DNA from: Mesaphorura yosii
Taxonomy: Eukaryota; Arthropoda; Collembola; Poduromorpha; Tullbergiidae
Reading direction: 5' to 3'
DNA: 64,000 nucleotides
Assembly: GCA_009869945.1 (NCBI GenBank)
Contig: WIXG01000017.1
Span: 394,517-458,516 of the forward strand
Part shown: positions 40,009 to 52,712 of the stretch, piece after piece
How positions within the stretch are numbered: position 1 is the stretch's first letter
Layout of the letters: each line of letters begins with the position of its first letter
Notes under the pieces: generated by a model
What the model saw: the letters and a program-made list of their open reading frames with translations, nothing else
Databases searched by the model: none
Told to the model about the DNA's origin: nothing
Made by a program: the position numbers and the translations under genes

Positions 40009-43000
40009 TCTTATTTTCTATTCTCTAATGACAAAACTTACACCAGAGACCAGAAACGACGTATTTTCCACATTCCTGTGCTGCGTTGTGAAGAGAAAAA
40101 TTCGTACTCGAAATACGATTTTTTGTATCAAAACACCTCTTTTGTGAGTGCCACTGCGTGTCTTCACTCTTTTCTTCTCTTCTGCGCGTACAAAAAACCA
40201 CTTTTCTCATTTCTTTATCATTTCGATCATTGGCCATCATCAGATTCTTCCAGGACTCAGAAGAGCCCCTGCTTTCGCTGTTGCTACTTTGGAGTGGCCA
40301 CTTGAAGCGAAAGGCGAAGTGCAGCAGCATTTTTGAGTAATCATTACATCGCATTACGTCTTACGTCTTTAGCGTTAGCTTGGCATGAAAATTGATCCTT
40401 ATAATAACAGCAACGATGATAATGTGAACTGAACTGCAAAGAAAGGTTTATGAACCCAGTCCAAGTCCGGTTGCTTGGCTGGGCTGGACATCAAATCGAG
40501 TGAATAGTGAAGTAAAGTAAATTGTGGGCATAAAACCCCGTACCCGTAGCAGGCACAATGGACCTGAATCCTGAAGACTAATGATCGCGGCTCGCGAAAA
40601 TGGTGATCTCATATCACATATCGCACACAAAAGGTGGCCATTACCGACCATCAACATCAACAGTCTCGTTTCGTTTAGATTTCGAGTACTTTAGTATCCT
40701 TTTAATAGCGATTCTTAAAAGCTGGTGGCTGGCATTGAAAAGAGGTGAATCAGCCTCCGCAGTCGTTATCAAGATGAATTCTTTGCCAATGCAGCGCAGT
40801 GCAGATGCGAATTGCCTGCCAAGCCAGATTTCGCCATGTGGTCGTGGTTCTTGAAAACTTTGAATTCAATTTCATATTTCTCGGATCACAAAACTTTGCC
40901 TCGTCGATTACTTAAAGATTGCACGCATTTTGCGGTGCGTGTATGAAAATTAATATAAAAATCGCTGTCCGCCGTGCTCCTTGCCTCGAAGCAAGAAGGA
41001 AATCTTTTCGAGCCCCATTTCTAAAGAAGCTTTCCAGACTCTGAAATAAAAGAAAACTTAGTCGGTCGGACTGACGAACGAACGAAGATTTTAGATGGAA
41101 CTCCCAAACTCGAGCTTACTGGAACTCATGCGAATGTGAATGCCGTGCTGCGTAATGAAACCTACTTACCTACCTTCTGGACCCACATTCTAAGGTGTTA
41201 CGCATGTTATGACGGGTAATATTCTCATTACGGCCCGACTCTTCTTCGTCTTCCTTTCATGCACGCACTATTCTTTTCAACGCTCCACACAAAAGATCCT
41301 TTTTCCCATTCTTTGCCCGTCGTAACACTAAACTTGGTTCGGTTCGGTCGTGGAAGGCTGCTAAACTGCACTGGTAACTGCTAACTGCTTTTCTATCGCC
41401 GTCGCGTCTCATCCATGCATCCACCATATGCCATATGGCTCTTCTCTTCTTTGGTTCAAGACTTCTATTGTTTGATTCATTGCTTCATTTTCTGCTTCTT
41501 CTCTCAGACTCTTATTCCAGGCTCAGAAGGCTCTTATTTACAGATGCTTCCCTTTGTAAGGCATGCCAGTCATTGTATGCAGTAATTATGAAATCTATCC
41601 TGAAATTTTGTCGACAAATCGGTCGTGTAATTTCTGTTGTTAAAAATGAAATCAGTCATTCGAGAAAATGTGTGTATGTACGCATCTGATTCAAAGAAAA
41701 GGTAATCTCGTTAGAATTAGAATCTCTTAACGCACAAGGCAAAGGCATAAGCGGAAATGCAATTCAACTTGGAGCAGAGTCAGGGTGACCTCCAAGATGA
41801 CAGGCATGATAAAAGTTACATGTTGAAAGTAACAACTGCCTGCTGCTGTCGTTGCCTGAATACAATGCAATAATTCAACACCAAGACACCACCACACAAG
41901 GCAAGGCAGGCAAGAGTATTAACAGCGAGAAACTGCACGATTCACTTTTCATACGTACGTACTGATATTTTAAGACACGAACACGAGCACGACTTTTAAA
42001 GAAATTCTTATTCTAGCGTCTCGCAGACAAAGAAGTTAAAAGAAAGGTAAACAATCATAAAAGAGACGTAAATGAACCAAAAATGACAGATAATATGAGT
42101 AAATAGTGAACAGCAAGTTTCGTTTCGTTTCATTGCACGGCCGACCTTGACGAATGACGTTTGCATTGCGCGTTTGATTGAATTTAGAATTTTCAATGGT
42201 AAGATTGTGTATTTTTATCCGTGGCCAAGCCGGCCGCAAATTATTCATTCTTATTGTATTATCTGCCATGCAATGTCGAATTGCAGCGATTGTATCAGGT
42301 GTAAATGTGATTAATAATTAAGGACACAGGCGCGTTGACGTCGCGAATGTCACATCATCAAAAATCTTGACAGAATTCTTGGCTGCACGCTGATTTGCTG
42401 AATTGTCAACCTAATTTGCGTTGACGTGATAATCTTCCGTGTCCGTATATCATTGATCTCATCTCGTTAGAATCTGGGAATGGGTTTTATGATTTTATGC
42501 AGAACGCGACTGAAAGCGTCTGAACGGCTGTGGCGGCGGCAGCGGTGGTTGAGTGACAGAAAAGGTCATTGAAGTTTGAAATAATATTTTTGTAACTCAA
42601 ATGTGAACGTGAAAGGAACATTGACGAGATCAATAACAACATGCTCCACATTCCCAAACCCGGACTCGGCAAAAAGACAGGACCAAAAAGAAGAAGAAAG
42701 GAGTTGCCTTGCCTTGTCGGAGATGTGCTGACAGATCAATTCATGAACGGAGTGACTTTATTTGCTTGAGCATCACATCACCATTGCCATCGCTTCTTGT
42801 AAAAATACACAAACGACTGCGACTCGGGCAGACTTGAGCCCAATTCCTGCGAAAGCCTGAGCACGGCATAGTTTTAAATTTCATGATGCCGTAATAACTT
42901 CATCTCATCGCATTTCGCATCTTCGCTGGTGAGCCGCGCCGCGCGCAGCTGAGAGGCTGAGATCTTCGTTTTCTTCATCCCAGTCACTAAATACGTATCA

Positions 43001-43456
43001 CTTCATCTCTCATCACATCGTATCATCTTTCCAGCGGAGTGCTTCGCTATCGCTTTGTCTTTAATACCAGCCTGCATGAGCCTGGTCCTTGTTTTGCAAT
43101 AATGATGTGATCTACTGTTTCATCTTATTCATCTTCTTTCTTATTACAGCCCAACGCTATTTGTCTTACTCACATTTTATCATTTTATCCCTTTCGTCTT
43201 TCTACGTTTCTTCGTTCGCCTTACGCGGATTTGCACGCAGGCTTCACATTTTAGCAAACTTTGCTATTTCGAGTCGAGCTGCTCAAATAAAACCCTTCGT
43301 TAACTCCGGAAGGAAGAGCGAAATAAAAGAAGAGTCAGGATATTATTTAAAGGCCGTATATCATTCATTCGCCGCTCGCGAAGCGCAGAGTGCAGTGAAT
43401 GTGTGTAGATGTGTGGAAATAACGTGAGGAGCAAAACTTCAAAGTGAAAGTGGGAA

Positions 43457-43490
43457 TAAAAGAAGTCTAGTCTAGTCGTCTAGTCCATGG
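43457..43490 (+). repeat. dispersed repeat AGAAGTCTAGTCTAGTC plus CCATGG, copy 2
   Basis: The same TAAA plus AGAAGTCTAGTCTAGTC start as at 32,428, then GTCTAGT and CCATGG. The additional GTCTAGT looks like one more slippage unit. Confidence 0.7.
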
Positions 43491-46400
43491 CCGCTTAGCA
43501 GAGTAGCGCTGAACTGAGCTGAGCCGAGTCGTCGACTTTCTCCTTGCTTCGAGAAGCAGGAGAAAGTACACAAGTGTGTATTATTCTCTGGACTCTTCTG
43601 CCTGCTTGCCTTTGTTGGCTTTGCCGGCCATGCCTGCAAAACTTTTTGGCTTGTTCTCGCTATCTTTTTAAAATTTGCATCTTCACGAACAAAATCAACA
43701 ATTCATTTCATCTTAAAACCAATTCCCAGGCTCCCAGCAGTACTTGTGCCTGTACTGCACACAGAAATGGGTACATGATACGGGCACACACGGGTAAAGT
43801 AAAGTAAAGTTGGTTTTGAAGTTATCTAGTTGGACAGCTCAAAAGTGTACTACTTCGTCCAGCGAGTCCTCCTGCCTGCCTGCCAGCGCAACACGCATTT
43901 TGGCTAAATAAATGTATATTGCTCAAGAACATGACAAGAGTCTTGGGCTCTGCCACCTTCGACGGCCCAAACGCATAAATCTCTCGCACTATTTTCTTTC
44001 CCCTTCAGTCTCTCAACTCTTTCTCGACTCGACTTTCATTTCATGGCTGCCCGACGACGATGAAGAAACCCATTCACCATTCTCTGAAGATATTTTTTGC
44101 GTTTGCACTTGAAATCGCTCGCGTTTTGTGTTTTTCGAATCAAATAAAATGCAGGCGAGACTACAAAGCACAAGCTTGCCTTTCTTTTCTTCCTTCGCCC
44201 TTCGTCCAGCAGTACAAAATACCTGCCAGCATGCAACTCAACGCAATCGCCGCACGTATCGCAAGTGCAGTGCGTGGAATTGGAATCCGAGCCGAGGTGA
44301 TTCGTATTCAGGATGAGTTTCCTCGACTCGACTCAACTTGACTCTTCCGAGCTACAAATTCCATCTCATTCCTGTCCTGTCTCGTGCGCGCGTCTAGCAG
44401 ATAGAAACACAATGGTGCTTTCGATTGCGACGCGATCAGATTTGAATCCCATGAAATATTGGCCGGTGTTTGTTGCTGGTGTCCTTACACAAAACACTCC
44501 CTGAACAATTCGATGTCTCAGCTTTTAACTTTCACATAATTTCCTCTTCCCATTTAGAAATGCACCGCAAAAGCAATCTTTTGTGTCGGCCGAATCATCC
44601 GAAATTCCTAACCCCTGTATTATTTCTGATTCCGCATCCTCTCGCATGCATGCATTCTTGCAGGATACAGACACCTTTGCCATGGCCTCAAATACTGAAA
44701 TACCGAATCCCGGCCGTCACAATAGACTGTAATTTGTCTACAGCAGGAAGTTGGGACTAGAATTGGAAGCTTTAAATACGTGCGAGTACGAGTACGAGAA
44801 CGTAAACTATGCTATGCCGTGACAAGCTAAAATGGGTAAATGAAATATGATGGAACTGACAGCTTGTATCGTGTACAATGCATAATGTTGAATAATGCAC
44901 CGCCGCCGTACCCGACCGACGCGACAAATACACGCAAAGCAAATGAGACAGAGACGGGACTCGTTACGTTACGTTACAAGTTACGAGGACAAACTAAACT
45001 AAACTGCTTTCAATTGTTGTCGCTGTCGTATATGAACAAGATTCAATAACAGCCCAAACTAAACCAAGGCAGAGCACGGCGACGGGGAACGAAAACCAAA
45101 CCAGGTTTTCAGGTAAATGATGAGAAGCAGCGAGAAGACGGACGAGATGAATGGAATTCCATGTACGCCTCGTATGCGTTCATTCATTGCAACTGCGACC
45201 CGGCCCGCGACGGGTCTAATGAACTGTGTTAATACTAATACAAATACAATGTGCAGGGCACAAAGAACGTGGAAATGAAAGTGTCCTTTGGCTTGACTTG
45301 GCCTGGCTTGGTTTCTTTTATGTAATAAGTTCCAGGAATTTCACTATTTTACCAAAACGCTAGGCAGAAGTCGATTCTCATGGAAAGTGTCTCATACATA
45401 CTCTTGAGTCTTGACTCGGTTCATTGTGGCTTGTCGTTCAATTTGTCGTCAAATACTAAATGCAGGCAATATGCAGGAAGCGAATTGCTGAACAGCACAG
45501 CGAAAGCAATTACAGAATATTAAAGCCAGACCAGGCAGGAGCTTACCTTGTGAATGAATGAATGGATGAATGAACTGGACACTGACCGGCTTCTTTTGTT
45601 GACCGGTCCGGCGATGCAAAACTTGCGCTTGAATTGCGGCTGGCTTGGAATTTGCTTGCTTTGAATTCAAGTTCCACTGTTTGTAGGCTAACGAAATGTT
45701 AATCTCAAAGCTCAGTAATTGCTGCACTTTAATGTCAATTCGAAAGGATGTTAATTGTTTGTGCTGGTTATGAATTGAAATGATGCGGAGGACGACAACA
45801 ACGGTTGCACGGCGAATACGGCGATTATTGCTTGTTCGCGGAGAAGAGGAGCAAGTTTTATTATTATTTAAAGTACTACTAAATGTCACTATAAAACATA
45901 ATCAAAGAGAACAACGTGATGCACGAGTACGCGTACAAGTTTCTTGAGTTTCTGAGTTTGTCTCACTAGCAATGCAAACGCGAAGGCTGAACGCACTTTG
46001 TCAAAGAATTCTCAAAACACAAAACAAGTTTTGCGTTTTCTATTGACACAAAAGATGACGACTTGTGGCGAAGAGGAAGATTATCATAAAATATCCTGTT
46101 CGTACGCGAATACGAGGATTTTTAGTCTCTTTAAGCAGAATGCAGAAAGAAAGCAGATGAGAATGAGCGGAATACAATTAATGCAGTCTCACATGAGCGA
46201 CATTAACGCAATGCAACTCAGCGAGGAGTGCAGCAGGTCGAGGTTTGAGAATAATGCGGCTCGATACACTCTGATTCAACTCTTTTCAACGACTGATGAT
46301 CATTAAGCGGCGAAGCCAGTTCTTTGTACTTGGACGTGGTCTTGGATGTGTTTCGATTCTAGTCTCGACTCTCGAGTCGAGTATGAAGCCGAATGTGAAT

Positions 46401-47174
46401 GCGAGCCACGAGCACTTGCTAACTTGATTCTCCTGACTGGCTTGGTTTTGGTTTTTCTCTCGTGCTCGTCTCGTGCTGTGCCTTTCAGCAGGATCGAGCT
46501 TGCAAAACTCAGGACGCATGCTGAAACTGAAACTACAAAAGCAGATTTCATCGAGTCGATTCAGTCTTCAGTGCGTGTGCGAGATTCGGATTCTGCGTGA
46601 AGGCGGTGGACGATTTACCGTGTAAAATAAGCTTTGCCTAGTCCTTTGTTCCATGCATTTTTGTGGTAGGAATGAATTCGGACTGTTCGGACCGGAATGA
46701 ACGGGTTTAATTATTGTCAGAATTTGGAGTATCCGAGTTCTGTGCTTCAACGAATCTTGCAGTTAAATGTCTCGCTTGACTTCATTTAAATAAAAAGCGA
46801 AACAGCGTCCTCTCGCATGATATAAACCAAAATTAGGAAAAGCGTATGATCTTCAATGAATATTGGTCAATGATTGCTTTTATTCACTCGTTCAAAATTC
46901 TTGAAAATGATTTTCAATCGGAATTCTTAACTCCTAAAGAAGTTCTTTACTTGTTTTGGAATAAATTATCCAAATTCATTCTTAAAATTGAGGAAAGGAA
47001 CAAGAACATGGACACGGACCACGGAGAGCTTGGAGTTGGTTGTATTTCGTGTATCACATTTAAGATTTAATTCATACGAATCTTGTGAAAGCGTCAAGCT
47101 GCACTGCGCTGGTGAAATCTTAGAATAGCAAGGAATGCATTGTAGGACAATTAACCGAGTAGAAAACACTACTC

Positions 47175-47180
47175 TTTATT
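47175..47180 (-). terminator. candidate poly(A) signal of UVRAG
   Basis: AATAAA on the minus strand, about 210 bases beyond the UVRAG stop codon. I saw no nearer canonical hexamer. Confidence 0.45.
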
Positions 47181-47388
47181 CTATCGTATTCGAAGATAAA
47201 TGTAAACGCGCTCTTAATTTTGCGATGTGCGAAATGCGAATTATTTAGTAAAATAGTTCGTTTAAATTACATTCTGTTATCAAAAAATAATGGAATGTAT
47301 GACAAGAGACACGTGAACAAGCAACTCAGAGTTAAGGGAAGCGTACGGACCTGTGATAAAATAGTGGTTTAGTCCTATATTTTTGCAT

Positions 47389-50300
47389 TTACTTGGTGGG
47401 TTTCGAGTTTGACATTCGTCTTTTCACCATGTTGAAGGATTTCGAATTGCTGACCAATGCCTCAGTCCGAAACCATAAAGAATTGTCCTCCATGTCCGAA
47501 TCTTGGATTATTATGTCGCTATCACAGATTGCGGTTTCACTAAGACTGGTGTCTGGATCAATTAAATTAGAATTTTCGGCCGTGGGCGTCGGCGTGTCCA
47601 ACTTCAAAGGTACATCCTGTTCTTGTTTTGTTGAAGCAGTTCGTTTCACAGAAGAAGCTGGATTCTCGGCGGTGGAGCCTTCATCTTGTGTTGCTTCGGA
47701 TTGTCCGTTTGACTGCAGCATTTTGCCCGCCACCGACATTTCTGGTGCTGGCACTGCTTCCGTCAAAGGCACAGCTGGGCTTTCTGCCCCGGCCAAATTC
47801 AAGCTAAGAATATTTTGGGTTAGCTGCTCAATCGAATCGTTGATAGAGACGACCGTGCTTGGCTCTTGCTGGCGACTTGGTTTGCGAATAAACGAAGGAG
47901 ACGGAGTGTCACCACGTTCATCCCCGCTTGAGTGCTCAAAATATTTCGTACGCAAATGCGCCGGCGATTCCGGCTTGCTGAACAGCAATTCGCGTTCTGA
48001 AACCTCGAGGTTATTGTCACCGTCGTCGTTTTCAACGCGAAGGCTTGAGGCGTCTTCATCGGATTCATTTTCCTCCGCAACTTGGGCGTGCACCTGCACC
48101 TGCACCGCTGCATCGTGTGCTTCGGGCGATTTATTTCGATTGTGCTCCATTTCGACAAGACTCATTCGACGCACAAAATCCGCTACACGGTCATCGAATC
48201 TGTCCTTGTCCGACTCGAACCCTTGCTTCGCCAGTGCGGCTGGGGGGTCGCTGGAATGCCGTCGAGGTCGACCTCTGCCTTCATGAAGATGGTGGTCTTT
48301 GCTGAAGCTTCTTTTTCGTTCCAGCTGCTTTATGTGATTCTCGACTTGAGACATGTTTTCGTTTGGTGTGGAATTTGTCGCTGCTGAGAAGCTGACATTT
48401 CCTGCACTCACTCCCAACTTGTCAGTTTGGATCCTCTCGATTCGCCCCAACCGTCTAGATTGAGGAAAGCCTAACCCATCATCATTTAAGAATATCATTG
48501 GTTGAATTAACCTATTAAATGCCGACAAGGACGAGGTTGAACTTGTCGAAAGCCTTCTGCCTCCGTCAAAGTCCAAATTCAGACTGTTTATTAGCCAGTT
48601 GGAATCAATGTCTTCAGATTCATACGTCTTCTTCCTCCAACCGCTGAGAAATCTGTCTTGGGCCCGGCTGTGCCTGACTTCTCCGGAAGGAACCACATTT
48701 CCACCAGCACACTCGAGATCCGAAAACGAGGAACGAAACCAAGCCTTCAAAAAGACATCCGATTTTAGAAAAAGCAAGCAAACATGAATGAATTAGGCTT
48801 TCATGGTTTAAAACCTTACATTTTCAATTCCTTTATCCCGCAGGTCCAGTTGATCCAGACCCTTGTCTAAGCTAATGCTGCTTTCACTTCTACATAGTTG
48901 CTCATCCACTTCTTCTGTTAACTCTTGAGCAATCTCCAGAATTTCACCCGGGCTTGGAGGCCAACTACGTAATTGTGTAAATACCAATCAGATTAAGTGA
49001 GAAAGATTTCTTCGCACGCCTTGTATTTCCATCTTTCTTACCCAGGAATTGTCAATCGAGTCTGAAGCAGATTCAATAGATTTGGCAATGTAGCTCGAAG
49101 ATCTGAAGTTGATAGCCCGCAATACCAACGAAGCTGTGCAATATTCTTATTTAGCAGGTACACTCCGTACTTGGAGTAGACGTCCTCTTTGCTTCGAAAG
49201 TACAGTGGAAATTCTCTCTCTTTGTCAGGAATTTGCATAGTAATGTGGTCCGTGATCCTTGACCTATGGACAAAGTTATCATATGAATCTTCTTTTTAAG
49301 TTTTAGATCTTTTACCTTGATCCAAAATGGCTGATTGGATATCGCAATGGCACCCCAAGGAAAAAACTTAGCATAGCCACCATGTGCGCTGTGTATCCTA
49401 AAGCGACGGAAATTTGTCCACCTCCTTCGGAGCCGTAATCTTCTGCATTTGGAAGCTGCACCTCATTTATAGAATATCGCTTTGAGCCTTCAACCTGAAA
49501 TTGAACAACACCTATGAAGCAAGTTACAAATGAGAACTTGGTCAAACGATTGCTTTCACACTAACTAGAGAGACTGGATAAATGAGTAGTAGTTCAGATA
49601 TGAGCTGCTTTCTTCTAAGGAATAGTTTTGAAGACAGATCAGTGAGCAAGCGTTTTCGTTCTTGAACCAATACTTTAATCTGAAACAATCTTGACTTTTC
49701 TCTCCCAAGGCTTTGCATTCGACTGAGTAAGTCCAAGCTGCTATTGTTCACTTCATGGGACATCTTATCGTTCTTTAATCTACTGACACGGTTTAGGGCC
49801 TTTTCCTTTTCTTCTTGTAGGATGTTTATCCGTTGTTTCAAGGTTTGCAGTTCTTCCTTAAGCAACAGTTTACGCTTTCCTTGTTGAATGCGAGCAACCA
49901 TTTTCTCATTGAGTAGTTGACTAGAATGAATAGTTATCGCTTGGGTTGCTGAGCTGGTTCCACCAGCCATTTCTGGCGAGTAACCGTACAGTGTGATATT
50001 TGATTTGAGCTGGCGTGCCAATTCAACCTGTTTTCAAAGAATTAGGACTTCAGCTAAGACTACTGCTCCTATTCTTGAATCTTGATAAGAATGAACGAAA
50101 AGATATGAACTAACCTCTTCTAGTATTGTCCGTTGAATTCCATGAAGAGCGGCTAAATTCTTCACATTATATGAAGGCCTGCAGAACACTTTCGGCACTG
50201 GAAAATAGACGAAACGCTGCGCAGTTCTCGGAGTTCTCGCTAAAGAGTCTAACGAAGTGAAGTGTCCAAAAGGCGCACGAAAGATCAGCGTGTTTGGTTT

Positions 50301-50869
50301 GAAATCATTGCAATTCCACTCATGCTTTGGTCCGATATAATGGAGTCCTTGGCAGAAAACGCCCCACGAGACGACCGTACTTTGCTGCCCGTGAACTGAC
50401 GACCAAATACAGATAGCGAATCCACTGGTCGATAACCTAACTGCTTCAGAAATGTCTCGTGGTTCAATTTCTTTCCAAGCCAGCACTTTCGTCTTGGTTG
50501 TGTCTGCTAGTTTCTCCATTTTTAACCTATCGCTGGTATAAAATGGAACTGACATCGGCCTGGAATGCAGTGTGAAGTAGATATCTTCTTCTTCGGTGCC
50601 TTCATTGTTGTTGGAATTTCTGCCTGATGGAGATTTTGGCCTTGGTGAGCCCGAAGATCTGCTGGTCTCAAAGTTGACACCAATAACTTGAATTAAGTTT
50701 CTCAGTCGAAACTGAAGACAAAAAGAAATGGAAAATTAAGACCCACAACCTCAGTGATTGCTTTAAGTACATTAAATTTGATGAACGAACGACAACGAAC
50801 CTGTTGTGTAATTAAAGGTAGCCAATCTTTGTTTCTTGGATCTGATCTTTGGTAGATCAAGAATGACAT
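47389..50869 (-). CDS. UVRAG (UV radiation resistance-associated protein homologue), 7 coding exons
   Basis: UVRAG (Vps38 family) is a subunit of the Beclin-1/Vps34 class III PI3-kinase complex, acting in endosome maturation and autophagy. I read coding exons at 50,801-50,869, 50,115-50,711, 49,566-50,027, 49,316-49,494, 49,042-49,263, 48,820-48,964 and 47,389-48,744. All introns are GT..AG (52-89 bp) and phases agree, giving about 1,009 residues. The N-terminus has the family signature WLPLITQQ followed by FRLRNL. A C2-like domain spans roughly residues 24-170, a coiled coil about 250-345, and the conserved C-terminal domain contains [50 protein letters not shown] and [13 protein letters not shown]. 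The last exon encodes a 451-residue Ser-rich tail with no family match by eye, so the protein is far longer than human UVRAG (699). The ATG at 50,869 is the only suitable start; a short upstream ORF precedes it. Confidence 0.93.
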
Positions 50870-51432
50870 CCTTGCTAGAAACTGGATAACTGTTGCAATC
50901 AAGACTTCGACTTGAATTTATCGATCATTATAAATTATTTGTATCACTCCTTTCCTTAACAAATTCACAAATTAAGTGCTTTATTTTGGAAAAGATATCA
51001 CTTGCTACAATTTGTGCACATATGAATTCAAATCTTGTGCCTTCTCCGCCCCAATTTTAGCACAAGCACGGGGCTACGTAAGAAAGTTAATTCTGAAGCT
51101 GAAATCTATCTAAGGATTGTTATCAGTTGGACGACCTTCGAAACCTAATCGAAATGTCAAATCTACGAAGTTCGAACGAAAACGCAGGTCAGTGGAATTG
51201 ACTTCTAGACTGCAAAGTGCCTTCGTTGTATGACTGTCGTACTCGACAGAAATGAAGTAACCTAATTTCAATTTCAGACTTGTCACTGCGATGCGATGCA
51301 ATTCCAAATGTCAATCAGTTTATTCACGCAGTACAGTTACATTTGCAAAACTTACTTTGACTACAGCTAAGCTACTTTAATTTATGGGCGTGGACTTGCA
51401 TCCTTCGGAGAAGGCCGTCGAATTGGACGCAT
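50870..51432. other. UVRAG-TOMM7 spacer
   Basis: This 563-bp spacer should contain the UVRAG promoter and 5' leader and the TOMM7 3' UTR. A 65-codon minus-strand open frame (51,110-51,307) lies here but resembles no family I know, and it starts beyond the likely TOMM7 poly(A) signal. Confidence 0.5.
51319..51324 (-). terminator. candidate poly(A) signal of TOMM7
   Basis: AATAAA on the minus strand, about 110 bases beyond the TOMM7 stop. Confidence 0.5.
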
Positions 51433-51871
51433 CTACTGCCACAACAAGCTGAAAAACATATTGGCCACATTTCAACTTACTTCACAATTTTATACAAACG
51501 ACAGGAAGGATTTTTGGTATACCTCAAAAGTGTTAATGGAGGCGCGCCTGGCTCTGCTCCTCTTCTAAAGCCTTGAAATTAAAAGGAGTAAAGGTTAATA
51601 GCAAATATTTCAGCTTCTTCGTTTATTATATCGGGCGCCGAACTGATTGCTAAAAACTCCGAAATGGCTGACAACTGTCACGACCCCATGGCGGACCTGC
51701 CCCATCAAGCCTTAAGCCAACGAACGCCCCTGCCCTTTTACCGTAAGTATAGGTGTTCAAATCCTTACCTAAATAGATGATGATAGGAATGTAAGTATAA
51801 TGAAACGTGACTTGTGCAATAGTTGTGACATGGCTTAATCTCTCTTTGACGTCTTTTGATAACCAGGGCAT
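51433..51871 (-). CDS. TOM7, mitochondrial import receptor subunit, 3 coding exons
   Basis: TOM7 is a small subunit of the outer-membrane TOM translocase that modulates assembly of the import pore. Coding exons are 51,769-51,871 (103 nt), 51,523-51,571 (49 nt) and 51,433-51,448 (16 nt). Splicing with GTAAGG and GTATAC donors and AG acceptors gives exactly 55 residues, the same length as human TOM7. The N-terminus LSKDVKERL is cytosolic. One membrane helix covers about residues 19-35 and ends YIPIIIYLG, followed by the family motif FRRGAEPG (36-43) and the C-terminus LTLLSLLWQ. The last exon holds only five codons and the stop, so automatic annotation may miss it. Reading on without the second splice would replace the conserved LSLLW end with an unrelated tail, which supports the three-exon model. 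Confidence 0.93.
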
Positions 51872-52712
51872 GATTTGTTTCTTGAAATTAAGCGAGTAGA
51901 TCAGACTTCAATACAATTTCGACAAGAAGAGGCGGAAGGGGCGAGAACTTGCAAATTCTGAAAGAAATTCGACGTGAAGTTGACTAAAATTTGGCAAATG
52001 ACTGAGTAATGAGAATATTATCCTTACCTGCTTTCGCTTTCTTCGTGAATTTGATTAATTAAAAATTAATTTACTCCAAAATCAGCAAAATTTAAACAAT
52101 GCAGTTCAGTTACGCAGCCGTCTTTTTTTTAAAACTTTTGGTGTCTTGTACGGTCGTACGAGCGAGTCACATGCAATTCCAAACAGTACACTTTAGCGCT
52201 GCACATTGATAGACTGAGCATAATTTTGTGCGGGATGCTTTTTTGCATTTGCGACGTGGGTAACTTTGGGAGCCTGCTGTAGGCTCCTTGATAAAGGACC
52301 TTATGCAGCCATAGGTAAATCTGTGCCATGTGCTATTTCGGAAATTCGTATGCATTATGTTGTAGATCTCGTAAAACCCTACGAAAATGAATTAGGAACC
52401 ATTGCCTGATTCCTTCACGTTTTCGAGCTACAGCCAAGAAACCGATATTTACCCCATGCTCTCCTATGTTAAACCCTCCCACTTCAACAAATCATATCTT
52501 CACCGTCCCCGGAGGGCAAGAGTCGCAGGATATGTTGTTGAATTCTGACCACCGACCCTCAATTCGAAGTCCAATCGATTTGTCTTCAGTTCTGACGCCT
52601 AGACTGTGCTGGCGGATCCAGGGGTGGATTTCCAGATTTCGGTGTTCTGTTGAAAAAACCATTCCCGTTCCAAGTTTCAAGGAAGCCAGCAACAAAAGTA
52701 ATGACTGCCACC
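51872..52712. other. spacer between divergent TOMM7 and the endonuclease G pseudogene
   Basis: Presumed promoter DNA for TOMM7 on the minus strand and for the ancestral endonuclease G gene on the plus strand. The open frames at 52,466-52,816 (plus) and 52,492-52,804 (minus) overlap the pseudogene's first exon in other frames and show no family match. Confidence 0.5.

Larger units (their letters stand above)
1..47388. other. 47-kb gene-free region of cryptically simple DNA
   Basis: I find no exon with a recognisable protein family on either strand. Open frames here stay below about 200 codons, are of low complexity, and often read through simple repeats. The DNA is built from constantly reused short words (GCCAAG, GACTTG, GAGTCGAGTC, TGCATG, GCAGGC) with many two- to eight-copy tetra- and heptanucleotide arrays; the clearest are listed separately. 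I saw no rRNA, no convincing tRNA and no known microRNA, but short or diverged RNA genes could be missed by eye. It could be an intergenic desert, one giant intron or a regulatory landscape. The texture changes to AT-richer DNA near 46.8 kb. Confidence 0.6.

Noticed and set aside
47393-48286. 297-codon plus-strand open frame
   Set aside because: It is antisense to the last UVRAG exon, which is fixed by splice phase to the conserved UVRAG core. The Ser-rich antisense translation is a shadow.
50870-50902. Longer UVRAG N-terminus starting at a TTG
   Set aside because: TTG is not an expected start in animal nuclear genes; the ATG at 50,869 gives an N-terminus like other arthropod UVRAG proteins.
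51110-51307. 65-codon minus-strand frame between TOMM7 and UVRAG
   Set aside because: No similarity, and located after the likely TOMM7 poly(A) signal and before the UVRAG start.
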